IMG/VR virus record: IMGVR_UViG_3300020420_000002
Coordinates: 1 to 57,363 of that record
Length of the DNA: 57,363 nt
Direction: 5' to 3' (one strand)
DNA from: a virus
A program made the position numbers and the translations under genes. Below are positions 1-5,301 of this stretch, piece by piece (positions within the stretch are counted from its first letter, which is position 1; each line of letters opens with the position of its first letter). The notes beneath the pieces are model-generated. The model ran no database searches. It worked only from the letters and a program-made list of their open reading frames with translations, and had not been told where the DNA came from.

Positions 1-77
1 GAATTTCGCGTAGAAGGCGAAGAATTCAAACATTATGCGAACGAATGGTGGAAAAAAGTAGATCAATATTACAAACA
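1..77. repeat. Terminal direct repeat, left copy
   Basis: The first 77 bases are identical to 57287-57363. A gene truncated at the right edge resumes in frame here, so the repeat closes a circle. An overlap of exactly 77 bases is what a de Bruijn assembler using k=77 leaves on a circular contig. It is therefore more likely an assembly overlap than a biological terminal repeat. Confidence 0.95.
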
Positions 78-99
78 AAAGGTTGACAAAGGTAAATAA
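1..99 (+). CDS. RecB-type PD-(D/E)XK exonuclease, C-terminal part
   Basis: This is the 3' end of the gene that begins at 56690. Reading frame 1 gives 32 residues and a TAA stop at 97-99. Joined across the contig ends, the protein is 231 residues. This part holds only the C-terminal helical tail, rich in Trp, Lys and Tyr, after the nuclease core; the catalytic motifs are described under 56690-57363. The sigma70-like promoter at 83-110 starts inside the last codons of this gene, so the downstream small genes can be transcribed separately from it. Confidence 0.9.
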   Translation, partial: EFRVEGEEFKHYANEWWKKVDQYYKQKVDKGK

Positions 100-110
100 T
101 ATCCTATATT
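83..110 (+). promoter_or_regulatory. Sigma70-like promoter with TCCTA box
   Basis: TTGACA at 83-88, a 16-bp spacer and TATATT at 105-110. TCCTA at 102-106 and ACCTA at 112-116 lie 10 bp apart across the -10 element, the same tandem arrangement seen at 2551, 3629, 4260 and 5794. It precedes the small gene at 133, which has a GAAAGGA ribosome binding site. The promoter call is by pattern only. Confidence 0.65.
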
Positions 111-132
111 AACCTATAACGAAAGGATGAAT

Positions 133-306
133 ATGAAACTAACAAACTGTAATGACTGCGAAGGCAAAGGCTACTATACTGACGTTATAAGTAGCGGTTT
201 ATCTGACCCAAATGACCCTTATCACGAGCCACATATTGAGAGATGTGATACATGTAAGGTATTTAATGACGACGTAGAGGCAAAAGAATATCATGAAAAA
301 AATTAA
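133..306 (+). CDS. Small DnaJ-like zinc-finger protein
   Basis: A 57-residue protein, cytoplasmic by composition. It has a Cys6-x2-Cys9-x-Gly-x-Gly motif, the signature of one half of a DnaJ-type zinc knuckle, followed by Cys38-x2-Cys41, so four cysteines can bind one zinc. There is no J domain. Free-standing DnaJ-finger peptides are common among small phage genes; their function is unknown, though they plausibly bind protein or nucleic acid. GAAAGGA lies 8-15 bases upstream of the ATG, and the promoter at 83-110 is close by. The last 14 bases overlap the next gene, so it opens a short operon running to 808. Confidence 0.75.
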   Translation: MKLTNCNDCEGKGYYTDVISSGLSDPNDPYHEPHIERCDTCKVFNDDVEAKEYHEKN

Positions 307-460
307 AATAGAATTGACCGAGGATGAACTTCATTCAATTATGAGCATCCTAACTGTTAAATCTATGGGTGGTAATTTAGATGCTGACGATAAAACATTA
401 GGTAAAAAAATTCACGAAGCATTAAAAAAACTGGAGAAGAAAAATGAAAAACATGCTTGA
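293..460 (+). CDS. Small hypothetical protein, 55 aa
   Basis: I do not recognise this protein. It is 55 residues, charged and probably helical, starting with a Lys/Ile-rich strand, then an acidic segment and a Lys-rich C-terminus. No cysteines, signal peptide or membrane segment are visible. It begins inside the preceding zinc-finger gene and ends 17 bases inside the next one. This tight coupling is the main reason to believe it is expressed. Confidence 0.55.
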   Translation: MKKIKIELTEDELHSIMSILTVKSMGGNLDADDKTLGKKIHEALKKLEKKNEKHA

Positions 461-632
461 TATACTAGAGACATTTACTGATGAGGAATGGAAGAAGGCT
501 AAAAAAGAAATGACTAAAAGAATTCCTAGTATGAAAATTGATAAGATGTCAATGGAGGAGTTTAAATTATTATCTAAATTTTTAGCAGGCCCTAACTTTG
601 AAGACATAAACAAAAGCAAGAGGATACACTAA
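444..632 (+). CDS. Small hypothetical helical protein
   Basis: A 62-residue protein of unknown function. The sequence is amphipathic and helical, with alternating acidic and lysine residues and several methionines and no cysteines. It overlaps the preceding gene, where the purine-rich sequence GGAGAAGAAA just before its ATG serves as ribosome binding site. Its TAA stop shares one base with the ATG of the next gene. It belongs to the short early operon 133-808. Confidence 0.65.
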   Translation: MKNMLDILETFTDEEWKKAKKEMTKRIPSMKIDKMSMEEFKLLSKFLAGPNFEDINKSKRIH

Positions 633-808
633 TGATAAATGAGAACATGGCAGCAAAATCGGAAAAATCGGTAAAAACGGCAAAATCGGAAAAACCAGTA
701 AAAATAGATCTAAAAGGAGTTGTTTTTTGTAAGGCTAAAAAATGTATGAATTCTTTGTATAAAAATGAGAGCAGTAGTTTTAAGGGATATTGTCAGGATT
801 GTGATTAA
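632..808 (+). CDS. Small zinc-ribbon-like protein
   Basis: A 58-residue protein. The first 26 residues are a low-complexity Lys/Ser/Ala-rich tail with a repeated Lys-Ser-Glu-Lys pattern, written at DNA level by near-repeats of AAATCGGAAAAA. The C-terminal half has Cys33-x4-Cys38 and Cys54-x2-Cys57, which could form a single zinc site. The function is unknown; a nucleic-acid-binding zinc ribbon is a reasonable guess. The ATG overlaps the upstream stop by one base. It is the last gene of the operon before a 316-bp non-coding stretch. Confidence 0.6.
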   Translation: MINENMAAKSEKSVKTAKSEKPVKIDLKGVVFCKAKKCMNSLYKNESSSFKGYCQDCD

Positions 809-1124
809 AATACAACAATGTGTTGTAAATAAGTCACAATAAAGGCAGGTATTTACCTATAGACTTTTTTTGCCAGAAAAATTTTTTTGTTTTTCAATTT
901 ACGAATCGTGGTTACAATGGTTACAATGACATTCAATCGACTATTATTAGCAAATACCAACGGTTCTAGGCCATAATTTTGTAACAAATCTTGGTTACAA
1001 TGTGGTTACAGTGGTTACAATCCAGTAAAATCAACACTTTTAGCAAACCCGTACGCGCGCATAAGAAAATGTTTTTGAAAAAAATGTGTCCTAGAGAAAA
1101 AAACTATAGGTGCTATAAGTAGAT
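809..1124. other. Non-coding region with TGGTTACAA iterons
   Basis: No convincing gene is present here. The stretch has a T-rich tract at about 866-898, a group of five TGGTTACAA-type repeats at 909-1020 and a short CGTACGCGCGC segment near 1051. A TATAAG at 1114-1119 sits only five bases before the next ATG, so that gene may be read from a nearly leaderless transcript. Repeats of this kind fit an operator array or an iteron-type origin. Confidence 0.6.
909..1020 (+). repeat. Five TGGTTACAA iterons
   Basis: Copies of TGGTTACAA lie at 909-917, 918-926, 992-1000 and 1012-1020. A fifth copy at 1003-1010 lacks the last A. The first two abut; the other three are 9-11 bp apart, start to start. All are in the same orientation within a non-coding region, so coding constraint does not explain them. 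Repeats at helical-turn spacing suggest a protein-binding array. Confidence 0.7.
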
Positions 1125-1412
1125 ATGCGTAGAAATAAGAAATCCAAATTTAAACACGTCGTGATCGGTTCAAAGAAGTATTATTTTTACCGCCTCGAGT
1201 GGATCGATATAACGGGGGACGCAGGCCATGCATCAATAGAAGAATTTGATAAATTCGAATGCAGCAAAATGATAACGCATGCATACATTTACAAACGAAA
1301 TAAAAAATTCGTTTGGACATTTGCATCATATGAAGATAAAGACGTTTCATTTTCAGACCGTAATATATTTCCTGTGGGATGTATTGTTAAATTAGAGAAG
1401 ATTACTCTTTAG
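1125..1412 (+). CDS. Hypothetical basic protein, 95 aa
   Basis: A 95-residue protein I do not recognise. It starts with a Lys/Arg-rich stretch, then aromatic-rich segments suggesting a small beta-rich fold. No catalytic motif, signal peptide or membrane helix is visible. The start at 1125 follows a TATAAG hexamer by five bases and has no clear Shine-Dalgarno sequence, so leaderless translation is possible. Its 3' end overlaps the 3' end of the minus-strand terminase small subunit by 11 bases, so the two genes converge. Confidence 0.6.
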   Translation: MRRNKKSKFKHVVIGSKKYYFYRLEWIDITGDAGHASIEEFDKFECSKMITHAYIYKRNKKFVWTFASYEDKDVSFSDRNIFPVGCIVKLEKITL

Positions 1413-1881
1413 ATTCCTCGACTACTTCTGCGTTGCCATCAATGATAGGCTTGAAATTCTTCAAAGCTTTTTCTAACATTTTATCTAACTCAGACTCTTC
1501 CAGGTTATCTAAGTTTTTATGCAGATGTAGATTGGTATTATTTTGATAGCCGCCGGCCTTACCTCTGGCAACTTCAGCGTTGATAGCAGCGCTCCAGGCT
1601 TTTGATTCTCTTGCTTCATCTCTCAATTGGCCCAGTTCACCTAAGTGAGATTCCATACTAATATCGTATTTTTTTAATTTTTCACTTCTTAACCTGCCTA
1701 TGTACTGACTAACTAGAGGGTACATTGATGGGTTTTGAAGCTTACTTGCAGAGACATAGGCAGAATTAGGATCATAACCCGCTTCGATAGCACAGTCGGT
1801 AGCAGTTTTCCTACCTTCATTTGCTACTACTAAATTAGCGAACTTAACTTGTTTTTCTGTAAGTCTTTTTGGTAAACCCAT
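1402..1881 (-). CDS. terS: Terminase small subunit
   Basis: The protein is 159 residues from the ATG at 1881. An in-frame TTG at 1890 is less likely as a start. The N-terminal third matches the terminase small-subunit pattern: LTEKQ, a helix, AT.CAIEAGY and a following Ser-Ala-Ser-x-Leu-x-Asn-Pro helix, which form the DNA-binding helix-turn-helix. A central coiled region and an acidic C-terminal tail follow, the usual oligomerisation and large-subunit contact parts. It recognises the packaging start on concatemeric DNA and hands it to TerL. Unusually, it lies on the opposite strand and about 4 kb from terL (6018). The -10 of its promoter ends eight bases before the ATG, which predicts a leaderless mRNA. 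Confidence 0.85.
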   Translation of the reverse strand: MGLPKRLTEKQVKFANLVVANEGRKTATDCAIEAGYDPNSAYVSASKLQNPSMYPLVSQYIGRLRSEKLKKYDISMESHLGELGQLRDEARESKAWSAAINAEVARGKAGGYQNNTNLHLHKNLDNLEESELDKMLEKALKNFKPIIDGNAEVVEESKE

Positions 1882-1884
1882 AAC

Positions 1885-1917
1885 TTGCAATATAAATTAT
1901 TTTTGGTATATGTTCAA
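1885..1917. promoter_or_regulatory. Overlapping divergent promoters, terS and 1921 gene
   Basis: Plus strand: TTGCAA at 1885-1890, a 16-bp spacer and TATATG at 1907-1912, with the ATG at 1921. Minus strand: TTGAAC at 1917-1912, a 17-bp spacer and TATATT at 1894-1889, with the terS ATG at 1881. The two promoters occupy the same 33 bp, so polymerase cannot use both at once. Both predict almost leaderless transcripts, which fits the absence of Shine-Dalgarno sequences. The core shares ATACCAAAA with the divergent promoter at 43441-43475. Confidence 0.6.
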
Positions 1918-1920
1918 GTG

Positions 1921-2148
1921 ATGGTAACAGGAAAGCTATTAAGGAAAGTCTTAGATAAATTCTTAAAGTCACCCGTAGTGCAAGAAGCTAGAGTGCAGAT
2001 CTGCATGCCCAATGGCGAGATGTTTGATATCAAGGATATTAAATTAATGGAAAACCAATTACTTGGTGTCCGTGAATCTCATAGATTAGTGATGACAGTT
2101 TATAAATCTAAGTGGAATATGGGTGAAGTCATAAAAAAAATTGATTAG
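1921..2148 (+). CDS. Hypothetical protein, 75 aa
   Basis: A 75-residue protein of unknown function. The N-terminal half is a basic amphipathic helix, followed by beta-like segments. There are no membrane segments. The ATG at 1921 is chosen because it lies eight bases after the -10 hexamer of the plus-strand promoter at 1885-1912; an upstream TTG at 1885 would put the promoter inside the gene. It is followed 28 bp later by the VRR-NUC-type nuclease gene, and the two may be co-transcribed. Confidence 0.65.
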   Translation: MVTGKLLRKVLDKFLKSPVVQEARVQICMPNGEMFDIKDIKLMENQLLGVRESHRLVMTVYKSKWNMGEVIKKID

Positions 2149-2176
2149 CCAGAGAGTAACGGACTTAGCCTAAAAA

Positions 2177-2548
2177 ATGATTAAAGGTGAGACTAAATTC
2201 TGGCATGAAATTAAGACGTTCAACACTAAAAATAATTGCGAATTATCATTTACACGCGTGGAAAATAGTGCTGCACATGGGACTCCTGATCTACTGGGCT
2301 ACAATACTTCTGGCCACTTTTTTACCGTCGAATTAAAGTTAAAAAAAGCTAAAAAAATTCTTTTTTCTCCACATCAAATTGGCTTTCATTTGACTCATCC
2401 GAACAATAGTTTCATCATGCTAAAGGCCCTCGGTCCTTTAGCCATAAAACTTTATGAGGGAAGGTTTATAGAAGAACTAATTAAGGGGAAGGCAGAACCG
2501 TGTGCCACGGGTATGTTGTCAAGCTTAAAATTTTTACAAAAAGTTTAG
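2177..2548 (+). CDS. VRR-NUC-type endonuclease
   Basis: A 123-residue protein with the compact PD-(D/E)XK nuclease pattern of the VRR-NUC/Holliday-junction-resolvase-like family. It has Gly-Thr-Pro-Asp38, then Glu52-Leu-Lys54 on the next strand, then a Ser-Pro-His-Gln67 helix start. Asp38, Glu52 and Lys54 would bind the metal and water. In phages such enzymes resolve branched DNA before packaging or degrade host DNA. The length is normal for a stand-alone phage VRR-NUC domain. It follows the 1921 gene and precedes a GC-rich palindrome region that may end transcription. Confidence 0.8.
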   Translation: MIKGETKFWHEIKTFNTKNNCELSFTRVENSAAHGTPDLLGYNTSGHFFTVELKLKKAKKILFSPHQIGFHLTHPNNSFIMLKALGPLAIKLYEGRFIEELIKGKAEPCATGMLSSLKFLQKV

Positions 2549-2610
2549 CGTCCTATAATATCCTACACAAAAGTCAACGGACAAAGTGTCGCGGCCCGAG
2601 AGAAGAGCTT

Positions 2611-2627
2611 GTGGGCGGGACCCACCC
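2611..2627 (+). repeat. GC palindrome copy 1
   Basis: GTGGGCGGGACCCACCC, a 5-bp stem GTGGG/CCCAC around CGGGA. It is preceded by AGAGAAGAGCTT, shared in variant form with copies 5, 6 and 7. No T-run follows. Confidence 0.85.
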
Positions 2628-2674
2628 GTGGCCTGCGGCCTGTGCTTGCGACTTGTGGACTATGGTGCGTGCTT

Positions 2675-2698
2675 GTGGGCGGGACCCACCCAATTTTT
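2675..2698 (+). repeat. GC palindrome copy 2, terminator-like
   Basis: GTGGGCGGGACCCACCC at 2675-2691, followed by AATTTTTTT. This copy fits a Rho-independent terminator for the plus-strand genes ending at 2548. Confidence 0.8.
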
Positions 2699-2793
2699 TT
2701 ATTTATGCTTGAGGGCTGGTGGAATACAACCAGCCCCCGCTTGAGGGTTTCCCAATTTTAGGTGTAGTACAACCCCACAATCGAACACCATTC

Positions 2794-3402
2794 CTAATGT
2801 TCACCATAAGAAATATTTTTAATTTTTGGATTCCAGCATTTTCTACAGTCGAGACATTGCCCGCCCTGCTGCGGCGCTGGACATGTTGCTTTTTTAGTCA
2901 CAACAGTGGAAGTATTCGGCCAGCTTTTAATTGGTCCCTGATCAACCATTGGTGAAGAAATTCTAATTGTTAAATTCTTCGGCGCTCTTTGTAAGTGGTC
3001 CTTGATCCAAGCTTCTTTGGTTGGCATCCAATGGCGCCTTGATGGCGTCCGTTTACATACTTCAAAAATTTTATTTAAATGATCCAGGCTTTGTACATCG
3101 CCTGAGTCGTGCCATCTAAAAACATCGGGCTTTTTATTATTAATCAAAGTCGTCATTGCGTGGACCCATAACTCATGTTTAAGGGCCTTCAATCTTCTGT
3201 ATTGTGCATCTTGTACGATCTTAAAAACGTAACAACCTTTAAGAGCATAACAATTGCTACAGACGCTGCCTTCTACTTTTTGCAGCTTGCCGCCCGTGTT
3301 GCATTCTTTAGCAGGAAGGCCAATTGACCATCCAGGCATTTTGCCAGGCTTGCTTAGGCCTCCTACTATCTCCCACGCTTGAGCCGTGTTTAATTCTTTC
3401 AT
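2794..3402 (-). CDS. Gene product 88-like protein
   Basis: A 202-residue protein resembling the phage gp88 family, known from actinobacteriophages and marine phages; the biochemical role is not established. Visible features are a Cys-x2-Cys-Tyr-Ala cluster near residue 50 and a Trp-His-Asp-Ser-Gly-Asp motif near residue 98. A C-terminal set of cysteines (CPAPQQGGQCLDCRKCW) could bind a metal or an iron-sulfur cluster. The Cys pattern recalls radical SAM proteins, but a canonical Cx3Cx2C is not evident. It is read with the 40-residue gene at 3399-3521, with which it shares an ATGA overlap, from the promoter at 3625-3652. Confidence 0.7.
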   Translation of the reverse strand: MKELNTAQAWEIVGGLSKPGKMPGWSIGLPAKECNTGGKLQKVEGSVCSNCYALKGCYVFKIVQDAQYRRLKALKHELWVHAMTTLINNKKPDVFRWHDSGDVQSLDHLNKIFEVCKRTPSRRHWMPTKEAWIKDHLQRAPKNLTIRISSPMVDQGPIKSWPNTSTVVTKKATCPAPQQGGQCLDCRKCWNPKIKNISYGEH

Positions 3403-3521
3403 TTTTTATTTTTTTTAATTACCGCTTTTTCTAGTTCCATTATGAAACCCGAATATTCTTTTGTAATTTCTTCGCCGTAACACTTTTTCCAAGCGTCTAA
3501 TATTTCCTTAATTGTAAGCAT
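3399..3521 (-). CDS. Small hypothetical protein, 40 aa
   Basis: A 40-residue mostly helical protein that ends in a Lys/Asn-rich tail. Two things support it: a strong ribosome binding site (GGAAGGAAT, reading the minus strand) just upstream, and an ATGA overlap with the gp88-like start, which implies translational coupling. The function is unknown. It is first in a two-gene minus-strand operon with a roughly 100-nt leader. Confidence 0.65.
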   Translation of the reverse strand: MLTIKEILDAWKKCYGEEITKEYSGFIMELEKAVIKKNKK

Positions 3522-3548
3522 AATTATTATATTCCTTCCTTTTAATGC

Positions 3549-3617
3549 GGCTAGTAAACGTCAGTTTAAAACATCTTTCAATTCACCAGAACAAGCTGGC
3601 CGCCTCTCTTACTAGCC
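3549..3617 (-). promoter_or_regulatory. Leader inverted repeat of gp88-like operon
   Basis: GGCTAGTAA at 3549-3557 is matched by TTACTAGCC at 3609-3617, a perfect 9-bp stem closing a 51-nt loop in the 5' leader of the minus-strand operon. A closed long-range stem in a leader can be a regulatory RNA domain. I recognise no known riboswitch class. Confidence 0.45.
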
Positions 3618-3624
3618 TGTTTTA

Positions 3625-3652
3625 TATATAGGATATTATAGGAATATGTCAA
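3625..3652 (-). promoter_or_regulatory. Sigma70-like promoter with tandem TCCTA
   Basis: On the minus strand: TTGACA (3652-3647), a 16-bp spacer and TATATA (3630-3625). Two TCCTA boxes 10 bp apart fall in the spacer (plus-strand TAGGA at 3629-3633 and 3639-3643), the second touching the -10. It drives the 40-aa gene and the gp88-like gene. Confidence 0.7.
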
Positions 3653-3714
3653 GCGTTTAAAAATTTTATTTTCAACTAAAAAGTGATTGACACAACATAT
3701 AGTGGTTAGTGCAT

Positions 3715-3731
3715 GTGGGCGGGACCCACCC
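3715..3731 (+). repeat. GC palindrome copy 3
   Basis: GTGGGCGGGACCCACCC preceded by GTTAGTGCAT. Copy 4, 39 bp later, has the near-identical lead GTTAGTGCTT, so the two look like a local duplication. Confidence 0.85.
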
Positions 3732-3753
3732 TTTGAGCTTGTGGTTAGTGCTT

Positions 3754-3770
3754 GTGGGCGGGACCCACCC
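3754..3770 (+). repeat. GC palindrome copy 4
   Basis: GTGGGCGGGACCCACCC, followed by an A-rich run and then the hairpin cluster at 3781. Confidence 0.85.
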
Positions 3771-3780
3771 TAAAAAATAA

Positions 3781-4090
3781 AAAGGCTTAGCCTGTTGCCT
3801 CGAGTACCTACCCATTCCTCGACATTTTAACGGTAGAATTAACAACAGGTTCCACGCCTGAGCGCATTGCTCGATCAGAACTCTGATCCCAGATCCATCG
3901 TTGGACTAATCGCTAGCTAGAACGCCCACGGTGGATCTGGGATCAGCCCCGAGGAATTGTTAGGGTATCCTCGGGGCCTAGGATCCTTGCATCACCTAAC
4001 CAGTGCAAGGATCTTAGCCCTTGGAAGATTCATATTTATCGAGGTGAACCTTCCGAACACCTCAGTGTTTGCCAGAGGTAGTTGCCCTTC
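3781..4090 (+). ncRNA. Candidate structured RNA or hairpin cluster
   Basis: About 300 bp, clearly GC-richer than its surroundings and without a credible gene. Successive inverted repeats are: (1) GATCAG/CTGATC at 3873-3878/3883-3888 with a 4-nt loop. (2) A perfect 14-bp stem 3884-3897/3932-3945, extendable inward by seven positions with one mismatch and one wobble. (3) A perfect 10-bp stem 3946-3955/3968-3977 with a 12-nt loop. (4) A 14-bp stem with one G-U wobble, 3978-3991/4004-4017, 12-nt loop. (5) GAGGTG/CACCTC at 4041-4046/4058-4063. Stems 2, 3 and 4 are contiguous and could stack; stems 1 and 2 exclude each other. I match it to no known RNA family. DNA-level cruciforms at an origin or packaging site are the main alternative. 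The strand is assumed. Confidence 0.55.
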
Positions 4091-4249
4091 AACTTAACAA
4101 TACAAATCCACAATAACAGAATATCCTATAATGTAAAGGACAATATTGTCGCACCTTATTTAGAATCGTTCCAATGTAGAGAAGAGCATGTGGGCGGGGC
4201 CCACCCTAAAAAAAGAAAAAATTTTTTTTAGTTTTTTTAAATTATTTGT
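4091..4249. other. Non-coding stretch before the 4320 gene
   Basis: This contains ATATCCTATAAT at 4122-4133, a -10-like element carrying one TCCTA box (4124-4128). It also has palindrome copy 5 (4190-4206) and a long A/T-homopolymer tract to about 4240. No gene is visible. Confidence 0.6.
4190..4206 (+). repeat. GC palindrome copy 5
   Basis: Variant GTGGGCGGGGCCCACCC (A to G in the loop side), preceded by GTAGAGAAGAGCAT. It is followed by an A-rich and then T-rich tract, so it may terminate transcription leaving the hairpin cluster. Confidence 0.85.
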
Positions 4250-4278
4250 TTGACAGTTATCCTATAATTTCCTATAAC
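4250..4278 (+). promoter_or_regulatory. Sigma70-like promoter with tandem TCCTA
   Basis: TTGACA at 4250-4255, a 17-bp spacer and TATAAC at 4273-4278. TCCTA boxes at 4260-4264 and 4270-4274 are 10 bp apart, the second overlapping the -10. It precedes the gene at 4320. Confidence 0.75.
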
Positions 4279-4319
4279 AAATCAGTTGTAATAATAACAA
4301 AAACAGAAAGGAATACATT

Positions 4320-4910
4320 ATGCAACCATTAAGAAAAGACCACGTTGACCACTACAAAGATGTTGTGCATGAAGAGTTTAATAATGCGTCTTCATCTATT
4401 GAAAGTGAAATCCATGTTAAAGCTAGTGAGATAACAGATAAGAAATCACCTCACTTTGCAAAGGAACTTGGGTTTGATAAATTAATTTCAGAACTAGATA
4501 AGAGAGTTAAAAAACTTCTGAAATTTCAAAACGAAAAAGCCAGAATAGAGCATGACCTTGAGGTTGAAGCTAGAAAAGTAGCTGAAAAAATTGAGGACAA
4601 ATTTTCTGGTTTAAGAAGATATAGAAAATGGAGTACTGATATGAGTTCTATTAAGGTTAAAGATGAAAACCCAATAGACTATGTAACAAAAAAAATAAAA
4701 AAAGTTTGTTACGAGGAAGCAGAAAAGCATGTCAGGAAAGGTCATAAATTATATCATGCACTTGGAAATAAAAGAAAAAAGTGTTTGAATATACTTTATA
4801 CTGGAAGCCATATTCAACCAACATTAGTTGAGTTGAGTAAGGAAATGAAAACCGCTAATATTGAATTACAGATACCAAGTTCTTTATTAGCTTTACCACC
4901 GACTAAATAA
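4320..4910 (+). CDS. Hypothetical coiled-coil protein, 196 aa
   Basis: A 196-residue protein I cannot assign. Residues 45-95 are a highly charged helix with heptad-like spacing of Leu, Ile and Val, likely a coiled coil. A Lys-rich segment follows, and a Pro/Leu-rich C-terminus ends the protein. No membrane segment or enzyme motif is seen. The promoter at 4250-4278 and an AGAAAGGA ribosome binding site precede the ATG closely, marking it as an early gene with its own control. A 58-residue membrane protein gene follows after one base, so the two form an operon. Confidence 0.7.
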   Translation: MQPLRKDHVDHYKDVVHEEFNNASSSIESEIHVKASEITDKKSPHFAKELGFDKLISELDKRVKKLLKFQNEKARIEHDLEVEARKVAEKIEDKFSGLRRYRKWSTDMSSIKVKDENPIDYVTKKIKKVCYEEAEKHVRKGHKLYHALGNKRKKCLNILYTGSHIQPTLVELSKEMKTANIELQIPSSLLALPPTK

Positions 4911-4911
4911 T

Positions 4912-5088
4912 ATGGAAATATTATTATATTCTGGCATGGTTTTAATCATTGGTGGTTTTGGATTGTTTTTATATTCAGAAATAAAGTTACGAGAAATAGA
5001 TCGTAAAATGTTTTTGAATGAGCAATTACATAAATCATTCATGGAAGCAAAAAAAGAAAGTGAGGATAAACAATTAAAATTATTCTAA
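4912..5088 (+). CDS. Small single-span membrane protein
   Basis: A 58-residue protein with one hydrophobic segment (residues 3-21) of Leu, Ile, Val, Gly and Phe. A highly charged cytoplasmic-type helix rich in Glu and Lys follows. The layout fits an N-out/C-in inner-membrane peptide. It starts one base after the stop of the 196-aa gene, so co-translation is likely. The function is unknown: an early host-takeover, superinfection-exclusion or antiholin-like peptide are all possible, and nothing in the sequence decides between them. Confidence 0.65.
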   Translation: MEILLYSGMVLIIGGFGLFLYSEIKLREIDRKMFLNEQLHKSFMEAKKESEDKQLKLF

Positions 5089-5098
5089 CTTAAAACTT

Positions 5099-5123
5099 GG
5101 CGCGAGATTAACACACTCGCGCC
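5099..5123 (+). terminator. GC-rich hairpin after the 4912 gene
   Basis: A perfect 8-bp inverted repeat GGCGCGAG/CTCGCGCC around a 9-nt loop lies 10 bp after the stop codon at 5088. The following run is A-rich rather than T-rich, so it is a weak intrinsic terminator in either direction. It could instead protect the 3' end of the transcript. Confidence 0.45.
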
Positions 5124-5149
5124 ACCGAAAAAAAATTAGATAAGAGCAT

Positions 5150-5166
5150 GTGGGCGGGACCCACCC
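5150..5166 (+). repeat. GC palindrome copy 6
   Basis: GTGGGCGGGACCCACCC preceded by AGATAAGAGCAT, close to the lead of copies 5 and 7. It lies 30 bp before the DnaA box. Confidence 0.85.
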
Positions 5167-5184
5167 ATATAAAAAAACAATATG

Positions 5185-5300
5185 TTGTGGTTAAGTTATC
5201 CACAGGCACTAAAATTAATTTAAAAATAATGAATTATTTTCTTGCAAATAAAATCCTATAAATTATATTACATTTAAATTAACTTAACGAAAGGAATACA
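5185..5300. other. Candidate replication origin
   Basis: TTATCCACA at 5196-5204 is a perfect consensus DnaA box. TGTGG at 5186-5190 makes a short inverted repeat with the CCACA of the box. The next 90 bp (5211-5300) are almost pure A/T with several runs, as expected of a DNA-unwinding element. A promoter (5242-5269) reads through it. Only one perfect box is present, so the origin call is tentative; phage origins often rely on transcription rather than DnaA. Confidence 0.45.
5242..5269 (+). promoter_or_regulatory. Sigma70-like promoter
   Basis: TTGCAA at 5242-5247, a 16-bp spacer and TATATT at 5264-5269. A single TCCTA box at 5254-5258 lies ten bases before the -10. It precedes the 5302 gene and its GAAAGGA ribosome binding site. 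Confidence 0.6.
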
Positions 5301-5301
5301 A

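Larger units (their letters stand above)
2549..2793. other. Non-coding region with GC-rich palindromes
   Basis: This lies between the nuclease gene and the convergent gp88-like gene. It contains a tandem TCCTA pair at 2551-2555 and 2561-2565 and two copies of GTGGGCGGGACCCACCC (2611, 2675). There is also an 8-bp inverted repeat GGGCTGGT/ACCAGCCC at 2713-2720/2729-2736. The base composition is much richer in GC than neighbouring genes. Open frames crossing it are not credible as genes. Confidence 0.7.

Noticed and set aside
2500-2955. Open frames across the 2.5-2.95 kb GC-rich stretch
   Set aside because: Composition is repeat-driven, there is no ribosome binding site, and they overlap the well-supported gp88-like gene and the palindromes.
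3781-4090. tRNA or tmRNA in the hairpin cluster
   Set aside because: No cloverleaf with T-loop GTTCRA-type sequence or CCA-proximal 7-bp acceptor pairing is visible. The stems are too long (14 bp) and the loops do not match.
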